A DNA stretch of 64,000 bases from Turbatrix aceti (lineage: Eukaryota; Nematoda; Chromadorea; Rhabditida; Panagrolaimidae). Both the position numbers and the translations under genes were made by a program. Location of the stretch: NCBI GenBank assembly GCA_963969345.1, contig OZ017766.1, forward strand, positions 8,122,001-8,186,000, in the 5' to 3' direction. The notes below the pieces were generated by a model that saw nothing but the letters and a program-made list of their open reading frames with translations, made no database searches and had not been told where the DNA came from. Each line of letters begins with the position of its first letter. Position 1 is the stretch's first letter. Below, piece after piece: positions 23,625-34,200 of the stretch.

Positions 23625-24830
23625 AAATGCCAAAAACGCATAAAAAATGCTAGAAAATGCAAAAAAAATGCTAGAAAAATGCTAAAAAAAATGCAAAAAA
23701 ATGCTAGAAAAATGCTAAAAAAAATGCTAAAAAATGCTAACAAGGAAAGTGTCAGGGTTCATTTTGGAATTTCTTCACGAAACTTTGCCAAAAGTTTGAT
23801 TTTACTATGAGAAGCTTATACTGAAAAATTCAGTTGCACCGCTCATGATCTGACAGAGTTACGGTAGTCGAAAATCACGTTTTTGCCATTTTTGACGATT
23901 TTTGGCACGTTCTAGCTAACAAACAACGTTATTTTCAAAATCAGGGTGTGCATTAATCGACGTAGTTTTGCATGGAGAATCAGATAAAAATATAATAACG
24001 TAGGGTTGTGACCTTGAAAAATGCCGAAACCAATGTTGGCATTGTGACCTCTTTTCAAATGCAAATTTCGGCATTTTTTAAGGTGGCAAACCTAAATTTT
24101 TATATTTTTATCTGATTCTCCGTGCAAAACTACGTCGATTGATGCACACTCTGATTTTGAAAATAACGTTGTTTGTTAGCTAGAACGTGCCAAAAATCGT
24201 CAAAAATGGCAAAAACGTAATTTTCGACTACCGTAACTCTGTCAGATCATGAGCGGTGCAACTGAATTTTTCAGTATAAACTTCTCGTAGTAAAATCAAA
24301 CTTTTGGCAAAGTTTCGTGAAGAAATTCCAAAATGAACCCTGACACTTTCCTTGTAAAAAATGCTGAAAAATGCATAAAAATGTTAGAAAAATGCTAAAA
24401 AAAACGCACAAAAATGCTAGAAAAATGCCGAAAACGCTCTATAATGCCGAAAAAACGCACAAAAATGCCTAAAAACGCCGAAAACGCTAATATATGCTTT
24501 AAAATGCCTACAAACGCCCAAAAAATGCTTAAAGCATGCCAATAATGCCCAAAACGCTTTTGTACGCCTGAAAATGCTAATAAATGCTCTAAAATGTCCC
24601 TACGAACGCTCAAAAAACGCCTAAAAACACCCTAGAATGCCAAAAAACGAAAAATGCTAAACAAATGCTAAAAAAGCCGAAAACGCATAATAAATGCTAG
24701 AAAAATGCAAAAAAATGCAAAAAAATGCTAAAAAAAATGCAAAAAAGATGCCAAAAAACGCCCTAAAATGCCAAAAAACGCCCTATAATGCCAAAAAAAC
24801 GCCTAAAAATGCTAAAAATTTGTTGAATTG
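23625..24830. repeat. Degenerate short tandem array (AAAATGCTA-type)
   Basis: Dozens of 8-12-bp units such as AAAATGCTA, AAAACGCC and AAAATGCC. The array is interrupted once, at 23741-24354, by a foldback MITE. Confidence 0.8.
23741..24354. mobile_element. Foldback MITE with TAA target duplication
   Basis: A 614-bp near-perfect palindrome: CAAGGAAAGTGTCAGGGTTC at the left end and its reverse complement at the right end. Arms are about 290 bp around a short loop near 24050. It is flanked on both sides by TAA (23738-23740, 24355-24357). A 3-bp TAA duplication suggests PIF/Harbinger-type mobilisation. It is inserted within the ATGC tandem array. Confidence 0.85.
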
Positions 24831-25405
24831 CACGAAGCTTTTTCTTCCGCGCATCGAGTTGCAGACACTATCGCACGTTGCGCGCAACTAACTGTTCTTT
24901 TCTCGACGTCGAATTGGTACAGAATTTAGAAAAATTGTATTTCGTTTCTAAATTGAGTTTTTTATGTGAAAATTTTTTTACAGACAGAACAAATCGGGCT
25001 CTGTAGCTATGACATTGATCAAAATTATTGAACGTCAAAAATAGGTTTTAGTAATTTTATATAATCTTAATAAAAAAAAGACTAAGAACGCTTATGGAAT
25101 CACCGTACGTTTTTACTACCATGAACTTTTAAACAAAAAAAATATCATACACAAAAATGACCATCCGATGAAATGTAAAAAGTCTGGATGAAAAATATAT
25201 TGGCGAACATGTAGGCTGTGAATCGACGTCTGATATTTGATAATGTTTTTATTTCAAATCGTTAACAAAAATAAATAAGTGAAAAATGATGCCAATTTCG
25301 TCAGAAGATTGGGTACAGAAAAATAAAATTTTACAAAACAGTAAAAAGTTGATGTATTGCTTGAAAGAAGGAAAAATTGATGCCATTTTTGTTGATGCCA
25401 ATTAT

Positions 25406-26217
25406 CTACTCGAGGTAAAATTCATTTAGGGCTTGAACGTCGAAGTCCACTGTGCACTTCCGACCGGTACACAGAAGTTCGAGTCCGCGGTTGATGATGT
25501 GCTTCGTACGATGGCGAAAATCCAGGATACCGTCATCGGTGCACGTTAGGATCGCGGTACCATTTGCGTCGCGGAACGTTCCGTCGCATCCATTGTTGCC
25601 TAGCAGATTGCCAAAATGAGCAAACCACTTTCGGGTAACGAAAGTGAGTGGTCCCACCTGAAAAATAAATTTTTTTATAAAAACGTAAAAAAGAAATTAC
25701 TTTTTTCCGGTCTCCATATTCCCGCATCCAGTAGTACACTCCGATCAGCGCGGTGTTCGGTGGGATGGGGAATGTGTACTCGGGCGACATAATAACGCCG
25801 TTTTTCGAAACAGGGAGTAGTCTGCCTTTCTTGTCTCGATTTTTGTCAGTAAAAACGACGAAGTTGTTGCCGAACGCGATTGTCAGGCATGCTGAATAAA
25901 AACCAAATTATGATGTAGATGTAATTATGGAAAAAAAATCACCAGCCAGCAATGCGGCGTTTCCATCGTTTCTGTTGCAGACTACGTGATCGTAAATCGA
26001 GGAATTCTTGACGCAGTTTTTGATTGAGGCCTCCATGTCAACTGCTTCATTGGCCGCTGGTCGGTTGAAGGCAAGATTGTACTGCTTACTTGTTTCGCGT
26101 ACAGTAGAATCCTTGTTCGCCTTGAAATCATCAAACGCTTTCACCAGTATCCGATGATCCGACCAGTCCATCGGTGTCAGGCTGTGCCAATATGTGTTGT
26201 AGGTAAGGGAGGACGAT
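25406..26217 (-). CDS. Unrecognised protein, 5' end unresolved
   Basis: Three minus-strand exons join in frame: 25943 to about 26217, 25701-25891 and 25406-25657, ending in TAG. The visible product is about 238 residues. The composition is that of a real globular protein (MDWSDHRILVKAFDDF, NTALIGVYYWMREYG, RKWFAHFGNLLGNNGCDGTF) with six scattered cysteines in the later part, which hints at a secreted or disulfide-bonded protein. The first exon may begin at an in-frame ATG at 26171 or extend to an acceptor near 26218 with an upstream exon I cannot find. I do not recognise the family. Confidence 0.6.
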
Positions 26218-26550
26218 CTGCGATTGTTCAATAATATAAAAATAATATTTTTATATAATATTTTTTTTTGGAGTGCGGACAGTCGTCCTAACTGTATGCT
26301 ATGCAGTTTGAAAAGCGGGAAACTATACTTTCGTCATGCAGGATGCGGCCGTCGTCTATAAAAATAGGTCAAACCTCATTTGTTTGAAATCCAGGCCATA
26401 GTTATAGTTAGGTCGTTCCGTGTTTCGTAAATAAACACTACGTGCGTATATGTCGTAATAAATGTGATTTGTGGACTTTATTTTAAACGAGCGAGCACTT
26501 CGTATTACCGAGAAAATATGATAATATTTTTTTTAATGTGATTTTTTAAG
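26218..26550. promoter_or_regulatory. Divergent intergenic region
   Basis: A 333-bp gap between the 5' end of the minus-strand orphan and the plus-strand gene at 26551. CTATAAAAATAG at about 26356 is a possible TATA element for the plus-strand gene, roughly 190 nt before its ATG. Confidence 0.35.
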
Positions 26551-27480
26551 ATGCCACCGAAAACTGACAAACATCGGAAAGCGTCTGGTACACCGGTCGC
26601 AAACAACGCCATTGGTCTACCGTCGTCCGCTGAAACCACAACTTTGCCGCTGTCTACTATCCAGTCGAGAACCCCGACAACTACACCTCCAGTTTTCAAT
26701 TCCAGTCCAGTTTTCAAAGCGGAACGTTCCAGTTTTCAATTCGATGATCACACCAACCTCACCAGTCTCCGCTACCAGGGCATCTTCTTCAAGTTTTCTG
26801 TCTACGAATTCTGGCATCAGTGTTTCCATGTCTCCGGCAAAAAAGATGAAAATGGACGAAGAAAGAAGAAAAAATTTGGGTTTGTACCAAATTTCATCTG
26901 CTGAAAATCTGGTTTCTGGCTATCAGACTTATGTCTTCGAGGTTCTCAAGAATATCCCAACTGTGACTTACAGTGGGGGGACAACAAAGAAATCTTTGAA
27001 GGTTGCCGACAAAGACCTTCGGGTGTTTTACGTTCACGCCTGGAGCGACGCGGGTCTCAAAATGGATTCTGATATTAAAAACATAAATGTAAGTTTCTGT
27101 TTTTTTTTTGTTTTAAAGCATTTTTTCTTTTTTAGACTCATGATTACGTGCTCATCCGAGGCGATTTTAATGTTCGTTGCTGGAATACAGATTTTTACAA
27201 CGACTCGGATATCAACGTGGAGCTCGTTGCCAAAGAAGCCACATTCAAAAAAATCAGCCCGGCAAAGATTACGAATATTGCAGATTGGAACGATCTGGAT
27301 TCAAAACCTGTTATCTACTTCGAAGAATTGGCTCAACGACGGGAAATGAATCTGAGTATGTTTTTTTACAAAAACAAATTTTATATGTAACTATTTTTTA
27401 GTTCACGAGAAGCTTCACGTTGGGCATTTTACACCTTCCGATGTTTTGTGCCATAGTTGTAGGCACCTGTGGGGAGGGTC
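26551..27480 (+). pseudogene. OB-fold-like gene interrupted by a frameshift, 3' end unresolved
   Basis: The ATG at 26551 opens a frame of Thr/Pro/Ser-rich sequence (MPPKTDKHRKASGTP) that changes to the +1 frame at about 26715-26730. The switch lies within three close copies of CCAGTTTTCAA; only the last reads PVFN in the new frame. The second frame continues through SPAKKMKMDEERRKNLG and YVFEVLKNIPTVTY to a GTAAGT donor at 27089, then exon 27136-27355 (HDYVLIRGDFNVRCW) and a third exon from 27402. The later part resembles an OB fold and recalls the gene at 22407. Either the gene is broken, it starts at the in-frame ATG at 26744, or the assembly has a one-base error. The 3' end after about 27460 is unclear. 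Confidence 0.5.
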
Positions 27481-27935
27481 CAAATATCCATATCAAAAAT
27501 TTTTTAGATGTCGGATTCTGGAGCTACGGCTTCTGAAAGTTTCCAACGTCAAATTTTCAAAAAGCTTCAAAATTTCTGATTTTTGGCATACAGGGGTATC
27601 TTGGCACGAGAAATCGACTGGTGTATTTACCTTTCTCAAAAAACATCATACTTTTTTGAAAAACAATGTTTTCTGGTTTTCCCGCCTATTTTTCTCCGTT
27701 GCTTGGCTCCAGCATCCGTATTTTGCCCGATGCGGTCGTTTTCACAGTTAATTCTAACAGTACATATTGTTATCTCTCTCAGGAAGTCAAAAAAACAATT
27801 TATTTCGATCATTATTTTTTGTTTCGAATTTTTTTATGCCGCCAACTCGAGCAAAAACGGGTGAAAAAAGTGAGAAAGTGGTGTGCGCCATGCATGCGCT
27901 CCAGCACGGCGCGCACTCGCATGTTGCGCGCACGA
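27481..27935. other. Unresolved region after the frameshifted gene
   Basis: Open frames exist in all three forward phases, but none joins convincingly to the upstream exons. A stretch at about 27700-27870 has somewhat protein-like composition and could hold a missed exon. Confidence 0.35.
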
Positions 27936-28307
27936 AGAGAGATCACAGGTGTTTTGAAATTATTCAATTTTAACGCTGAACTTTTTTGAGTGGTTCTGGG
28001 TCGTACATAAATAAATATACTTGGATGATGACGATATTATTCATTATCATATTTATTCATTTAATCATGATTAATTGCGTACAACAAGTATCAACCAATT
28101 ATCCGACATCACTCTGATGTGTGTTTAATCCTGTATCCAGATTTTTTTAGGTAACAAAAAACATTTTGAATTGAGGTAAAGGATTACGGTGACAAAGCCA
28201 GATAACGAGGATGAAACACGAAACACGCGTGTTAAGGTGGGAGGAGCAGACTAATGGCAGCCAGGCTAATGAGTCTATAAATAATTGACAATTCAAGTGA
28301 TTTTTCT
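27936..28307 (+). repeat. Duplicated upstream segment, copy 2
   Basis: Nearly identical to 21893-22268. It ends 28 bp before the start codon at 28336, so it is the promoter and 5' leader region of the secreted helical protein gene. Confidence 0.85.
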
Positions 28308-28335
28308 GCACATCTACTATCTGCATTTTCGTTGA

Positions 28336-30009
28336 ATGATGCTCAGTATCCCACGCTTTACGCTGATTTTGGGCGTCTGCGCCGTGTATGGCGCACTCGC
28401 GGCCAGCAATTATTCTGAATACATCGTTACCGAGCTTCAAGCCAACCTCACAGAAACCCAGCTGGAAACGTATCTCATACGTGCTGCTTCTTGTTGGTTT
28501 TTGTTTTTTTATATGTATTCACAGTTATTTTAGTGATTCGTGTGCGAATTGAATTGTTCGTCGTTTCTAAAATTGGTCAACCAAAAAAAATCGAAATTGA
28601 ATGCATAAAAACAGCAAATTTTTGTAGCGGTAGCCAAAAAAAATTTATTTTTGATTCAATTTTACGAACAATTTAGCCATTCATTTTTACGAAAATTGGT
28701 CAACATGACAAAAAAAACTAATTTTTTTTCGAAATTTTTTCGAGAATTTTTGAAAATTTTTTTAAAATTTTAGAGATTTTTTTGCAACAGAGCAAAAAAA
28801 TATATAAACAAATTTTTAAATTGGAAAAATTAAAAAATTTTTTGAAGCTGCGCGATCTAATTTTTTGCAAAAAAATTCAATTTTTTCAAAATGCGGATAG
28901 AACAAAAAAAGTTAAATTTGTAGTTTTAACAAAAATTAAAAAAAAAATCAAAATTCAAAAAATTTGTCAAAAACGTTGAAGCAAAAAAAATAAAGTAAGT
29001 CGAACAACCCTGATTTTTGTACAATGATTTTACGGTGCTAAAAATGATCCCAATGAGCCAGCCGGTTGTCACCGCGCATAGATCAGCGTTATCCCATTTT
29101 TGGATGAGCAACCCCCCCAGTTTATCCTAAATCCGATCAACAACACAAGCAAACACTGACTATTTTTGTGAATTAAATATTTCTACCGTAATTAAATAAT
29201 AACTAAAATTTGTCACCCATTTTTCAGTGGATGAAATCGTCGCCAACGTAATCACAAACCTCCCCAACCTTCCACTAACCCAGGAACTCTGCCTGATCGA
29301 GGATATTTCAAACTTTACCGCCGCTTTCACAGGCAACGAAACAAATGCCGAGGAGATTATTGGTGACATTATCACAACCTGTGATCCTGATCACACCGGG
29401 CTCTACGACGTCCTCGAACCTTTCACCGCGTCCACTGCCGATGCAAAAATCGGTGCTATTGTTGAGAAATTTTTCAAAAAGTGGCCCAAAGACGTGACTA
29501 AGATTGTCAAAAGTATTGTCACGTTTGTAACTGCGAAAAAGGCCAAAAAACTGACGGACAAAGAAGTAAAAGCCCTCGAAAAAGAGCTCCTCGCGATTGA
29601 CACGACAAAAAAAGACTACCAAGCTGTTGAAAAATTGCTTCCCTGCACGAAATATCTTCTCGAATCCGGTGAAACGTACAACGCAGCTTATACGACCCTT
29701 ATCAAATCTCTGGGATACATTTTTGGCACTGAAACAGCGACTACGGCTGAGATTACGGCAGTCAACAGCGCGATTGCTCAGATATATGAATTCGCGCATA
29801 TTTACCTGATGGATTATATTTCGTTTGGACTCGACTGGCTTTTGGAGCAATCTGAGGCGTCGTACATTAAAAAGAACGAAACTGCCCAAAGCGAAATTGC
29901 ATCCGCGGCTTCGAGCATTTCGACGACCCTTGAAATGGTCTGGACATCCCTACCTGATTACCTGGACGAATTCTTCGACAATCCGTTCACCCTCACGTCG
30001 TGTAAGTAG
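28336..30009 (+). CDS. Secreted, mostly helical protein of unknown function
   Basis: Exon 1 (28336-28492) and exon 2 (29228-30009) join in frame to encode 312 residues. A clear signal peptide (MMLSIPRFTLILGVCAVYGALAA) spans about 1-23. The rest is charged and predicted largely alpha-helical, with few cysteines (LCLIED, TTCDPD, LPCTKY, TSC) and Asn-x-Ser/Thr sites. A Lys-rich helix (AKKAKKLTDKEVKALEKE) lies near the middle. The exon 1 donor (GTTGGT) is weak; another GT 12 nt earlier would also keep the frame. A strong GTAAGT overlaps the stop, so an alternative 3' exon ending SDE is possible. I do not recognise the family. Confidence 0.72.
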
Positions 30010-30055
30010 TCCTCGTAAGGAGTAGGCGGGCTCAGAAGGCATTTTACAGCTGATG

Positions 30056-30061
30056 AATAAA
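30056..30061 (+). terminator. Polyadenylation signal of the helical secreted gene
   Basis: AATAAA 47 nt after the stop codon. Confidence 0.5.
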
Positions 30062-30189
30062 CGTTTTATGGCACCAAACTGACTGACTGACAGACTGACG
30101 GCTTCGACATGTTTATTTGAAAAAAAAATGTGTTCGTTCTTCGCTTGCAAATACATTCACGACTAAAAGATTTTTCGTAAATCGGCGGA

Positions 30190-31015
30190 GAACACGTTCT
30201 ACAAGGTGAAAAGATATAAAAAAATTATTTCGTTCTAAAACACAAATTTGCGGTCAAAATCATCGATTTCGTTCTGAGACACAAAATTACGGTACAAAAT
30301 GACGTTTTGGGATACGAAACTACTGTAAAAACACGTTCGATATCGTTCTGAGACAAAAAAAGTAGGAAACTTTAATTTCGTTTCGAGACATAAAATTACG
30401 ACCTAAAATTTCAATTTCGTTCCAAGACATAAAGTTTGTTCGAGACACGATAAAAACGGTGTATGTCGTTCCAAGATTCAAAATTACCGTCAAAAACGTT
30501 CGATATCGTATTGAGACAAAAAAAAACGGACGAAAAATTCAATTTCGTTCAAAGACACAAAATTACGATCAGAAAGTTCAATTTCGTCTGAATATGCAAT
30601 ATTATTACGGTATTATTTCATTTCGTATCATTTCGTTCTGGGATACAAAATTACGGTTGACAACGTTTGATTTTGTTCCATGAAAACAAAATTACAGTAA
30701 AAATTTTTATTTCGTCCCGAGACACAAAATTACGAAACAAAAAGTTAGATTTCGCTGCAAGACAAAAAAGAATCTAGAAGGAAAGTTCGATTTCGTCCCA
30801 AGACACAATTGTCACACAAAGTTATGATCAAATGGTTCCATATCGCTGTGAAATACAAAATTACGGTCAAAAAGTTCGATTTCGTTCCGAAACACAAATT
30901 TATGGTCAAAAAGTTCTGTTTCGTTTCCAGATTCAAAATTACGACACAAAAGTTCGATTTCGTTCCGAGAAGCAAAAATTACGGTAGAAATGAGCATTTT
31001 CGATTCTGATGTATA
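30190..31015. repeat. Degenerate minisatellite, unit about 40 bp
   Basis: About 20 units of the type TTCGATTTCGTTCCGAGACA followed by CAAAATTACGGTCAAAAAG. It fills the gap between two convergent genes. The same unit occurs inside introns of the DDHD gene (32030-32280, 33365-34070). Confidence 0.85.
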
Positions 31016-31204
31016 ATATTTTTTGGCAAATGATGGTTTTGATGTAAAATGCACCCGAAGAAATAAATATAATATTTACACGTCTTTGATTTATGTAAAC
31101 CGGCGGAAAACACGTTCAACAAGGTGAAGAGAATGGTTAAAGCAGTTATCACACCGCGTTCGTTAGGTGGGGGTCACAGAAGAGGACATGCATGTGCATG
31201 CTAC

Positions 31205-34200
31205 CTACGCATCCGTATCCACCACGGATGGCTGCGGCGGCGGCGGTGGCTGCTCGGGATGAAGAACGTTGAGCATGAACGCGATGAGGTCAAAATTCTG
31301 CCAGTATGCAAAGTGACTCTTGAATACGGACCAGTAACTCTTATCCGTGAGCCCGGGTTGTAGGAAAAAATCGAGTCTTTGAAAGTCAGAAGGCAAGTTG
31401 GATTGTAGCCTTCGCTCGACCGGGATTTCGTCAACAAGGACTTCGACCTGGGTGAGGGGTACCTGTTTGGCGGGAATGGCGACGGGATTGTTCGCCGGAA
31501 CGGGAGACACCGAGCTGATTGATCCACCCGAATCCGCTTCCCGGCCCATCTCGATGCTGTGCGTGTCTGCGTGATCGTCGGCGGTGGGTGTGGGGGCGGG
31601 GGCGGGGGCGGGGGCTACGGTAGACGTCGTGCCACCGAACTTGAACCAATGCTTGCTCTGGGATGTCGGAGGTGGTGGGAGCTCGGGAGGGATACGATTA
31701 ATCCGGATAGCAGCTTCTTCGGTTAACACGGGACTGCAGCTTCGGGGGGATGATCCGGCTGAAATAATGGGTTGTAGGGACTGACTTTTCGTGGTGGGAC
31801 CAGAGATAGAACAGCGTATTCGTTTTTTGTTCGCTAGTGAAGACAATAAAAAACGAATTTAAAAAAAATTTCGTTAACCCAAAAAAAACGCGTAAATTTA
31901 GGACAAATCGTGTATTTTTTTGAGAAAAGTTACAATTTTTGTACATACAACTTTTTACGACCAAAAGATTACATTTTTGATCAAAAATAAAAGTTTTGAG
32001 CAAATAAAAAATTCGGCAGTAAAAAAGTACGATTTCGTTCCGAGACAAAAGAAATACTATACGAAATGTTCGATTTCGTTCTAAGACAAAAAAAAGTAGG
32101 AAACTTGAACTTTGTTCCGAAGCAAAAAATGCGAAGCACACATTTCGAATTCGTTTCAGGATAAAAAAATTTCAAATTTCGTTCAAAAATTTCAATTTTA
32201 TTTTGGGATAAAAAATTTCGGTTAAAAACGTTGGATATAGTTCCGAAACAAAAAAATATGGTACAAAAACATGGGTAGGAAGAAAATAAATTTACATAAG
32301 TAATATGCGTTTTTTTTCAAAAAATTACATTTTTGATCGACTTTTCATAGTTAAAAAATAAAATTTTTCTGCAAAAAAAACTTGAATAACGGAATATTTT
32401 CATCGAATGTTTTTTATGCCATTTTTAGACTTTGTGGATTTATTTTTTGCGTTTTTCAAAAAATAGCAAATTTTACTTTTTTTCCCAAAAACTCACTCGA
32501 AAGCTCATCTTCGTCTTCGTCGTCTGAATCCTCGTCTTTTTCGTCGAAAGTTGGTTCCTTCTTTTCAGATGCCTTGGCGTCCTTCTGAAAACCCATCCAT
32601 CATACAAAAAATCAAAAAAAAATGGATACAAAAAAATCGCGTCGAGACCCGACTTACCTGAATTTTCTGTGCTTTTTTGATTTTCCTAATATAGCTCTTA
32701 TGCAATTCGTACGGTAGATTGGCGTATGATTTTTTTGCTCGTTCATCGCTATAGTACGCCAACTTTACCGGTCTGATGTTACGGTAGTTTCCGTGATAGA
32801 GGGGTTCTAGCCTGTATGCGACAGGATCATAGGGATGAAAAATGTTGAAAATATGCTTGACATGATCACTCGCTGGGAGAACTTTGGTATAATCGATGCC
32901 ACGCATGATGAGAAAAATTGCCAACGGAGATCCGATTGCAAAGAGATTTTCGACGGTAAAAAGCAGAGGCTCGTCCATGCACGTCAGAATTGTCCTCACC
33001 TTTGCCTGCTGCTCAAAAACCTTTTTTCGACTCGCATGGAAGCCTGAAAGAACGTCACGCTCGACGTCTGTGATGTCACCGTGATCGAGGTATTCTTGCT
33101 GAAACCAGAAAACATAGGCCTAAAAACATGAAAAAAAATCAGTCACTTACGATAGCGTTGGTGACGTATTCGTCGTAGAGGAGAAGGGGTGACCAATTTG
33201 TTAGGATATCGTAGGCGATGACCGAGCCGAGGGAATGGGCTACGATGGATACCTTTCCGCCGTAGTTGGGGTTGTTTTTCATGAATTTTGAGTAGGTACT
33301 GTTCATGGAACGGATAACACCGTTGATTATCTACAAAAATTATTTCAAATGACCAAAAACTAAAAAAAACGTAAAAATTACGGTCAAAAATTTCGACTTC
33401 GTTCCAAAACAAAAAAAATGTGTGGAAATGTTCGATTTCTTCCAAGGGCAAAAAAAGTATGAAACTTCTATATTTCTTTTCGAGAAAATTTCGGTCAAAA
33501 ATTTTGGCAGAATTTGACTCAAAAGATTCAATTTTGTCCCGGAAAAAAATAAAAATTGGATTTCGTTGCGAGACACAAAATTATAGTCAAAAAAAATATG
33601 ATTTCGTTACGAAACAGAAAATTGGGGTCAAAATGTTCTATTTCGTTTCGGGGGACAAATTTAGGATAAAAAAATTCGATTTCGTTCCAGGACAGAAAAT
33701 TATGGTACAAAAAGTTCGATTACGTTTCGGAACAAAAAAAAACGGTTCGATTTCGTTTCAAGATAAAAAAAAAGTAGGAAGCATCAATTTCGTTCCGAGA
33801 CACAAAATTACGGTCGAAATGTTCAATTTCGTTCCAGGAAACCAAATTACGGTAGAAAACATTGGATTTCAACGCGAGAAAAAAAGCAAATCAAAATATT
33901 TGATTTCGTTGCGAGACAAAAAATTGTGGTAAAAAACGTTCTGAGAAAAAAAAATTGAAAAAAAAACCGATTTCGTCTCATGACACAAAATTACGGTACA
34001 AAAAAGACAATTTTGTGTAAAATTCTAAATTTCGATAATAATTTTCGTTCTGGGACAAAAAAATACAGTAACTCACCTCAGACCTGTACAACGGTGACTG
34101 GTAGTACATGATATCGAATCCAACCGAGTTGAGCATGTGTCTCATGTTTGGCATGCGTGGCAGCGTGCATACATCGGTGATGCCATTGTCGAGAACCAAA

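Larger units (their letters stand above)
23463..25405. other. Intergenic, dominated by a tandem array and a foldback element
   Basis: Apart from the tandem ATGC array (23625-24830) and the foldback element inside it, I see no gene. 24890-25405 is plain AT-rich sequence. Confidence 0.5.

Noticed and set aside
23625..24830. Possible CRISPR-like or centromeric satellite
   Set aside because: Units are short (8-12 bp), degenerate and without spacers; it is an ordinary simple tandem array.
27666..27989. Forward frame with protein-like stretch after the frameshifted gene
   Set aside because: It runs into the duplicated promoter segment and cannot be joined to upstream exons in frame; kept only as a possible missed exon.
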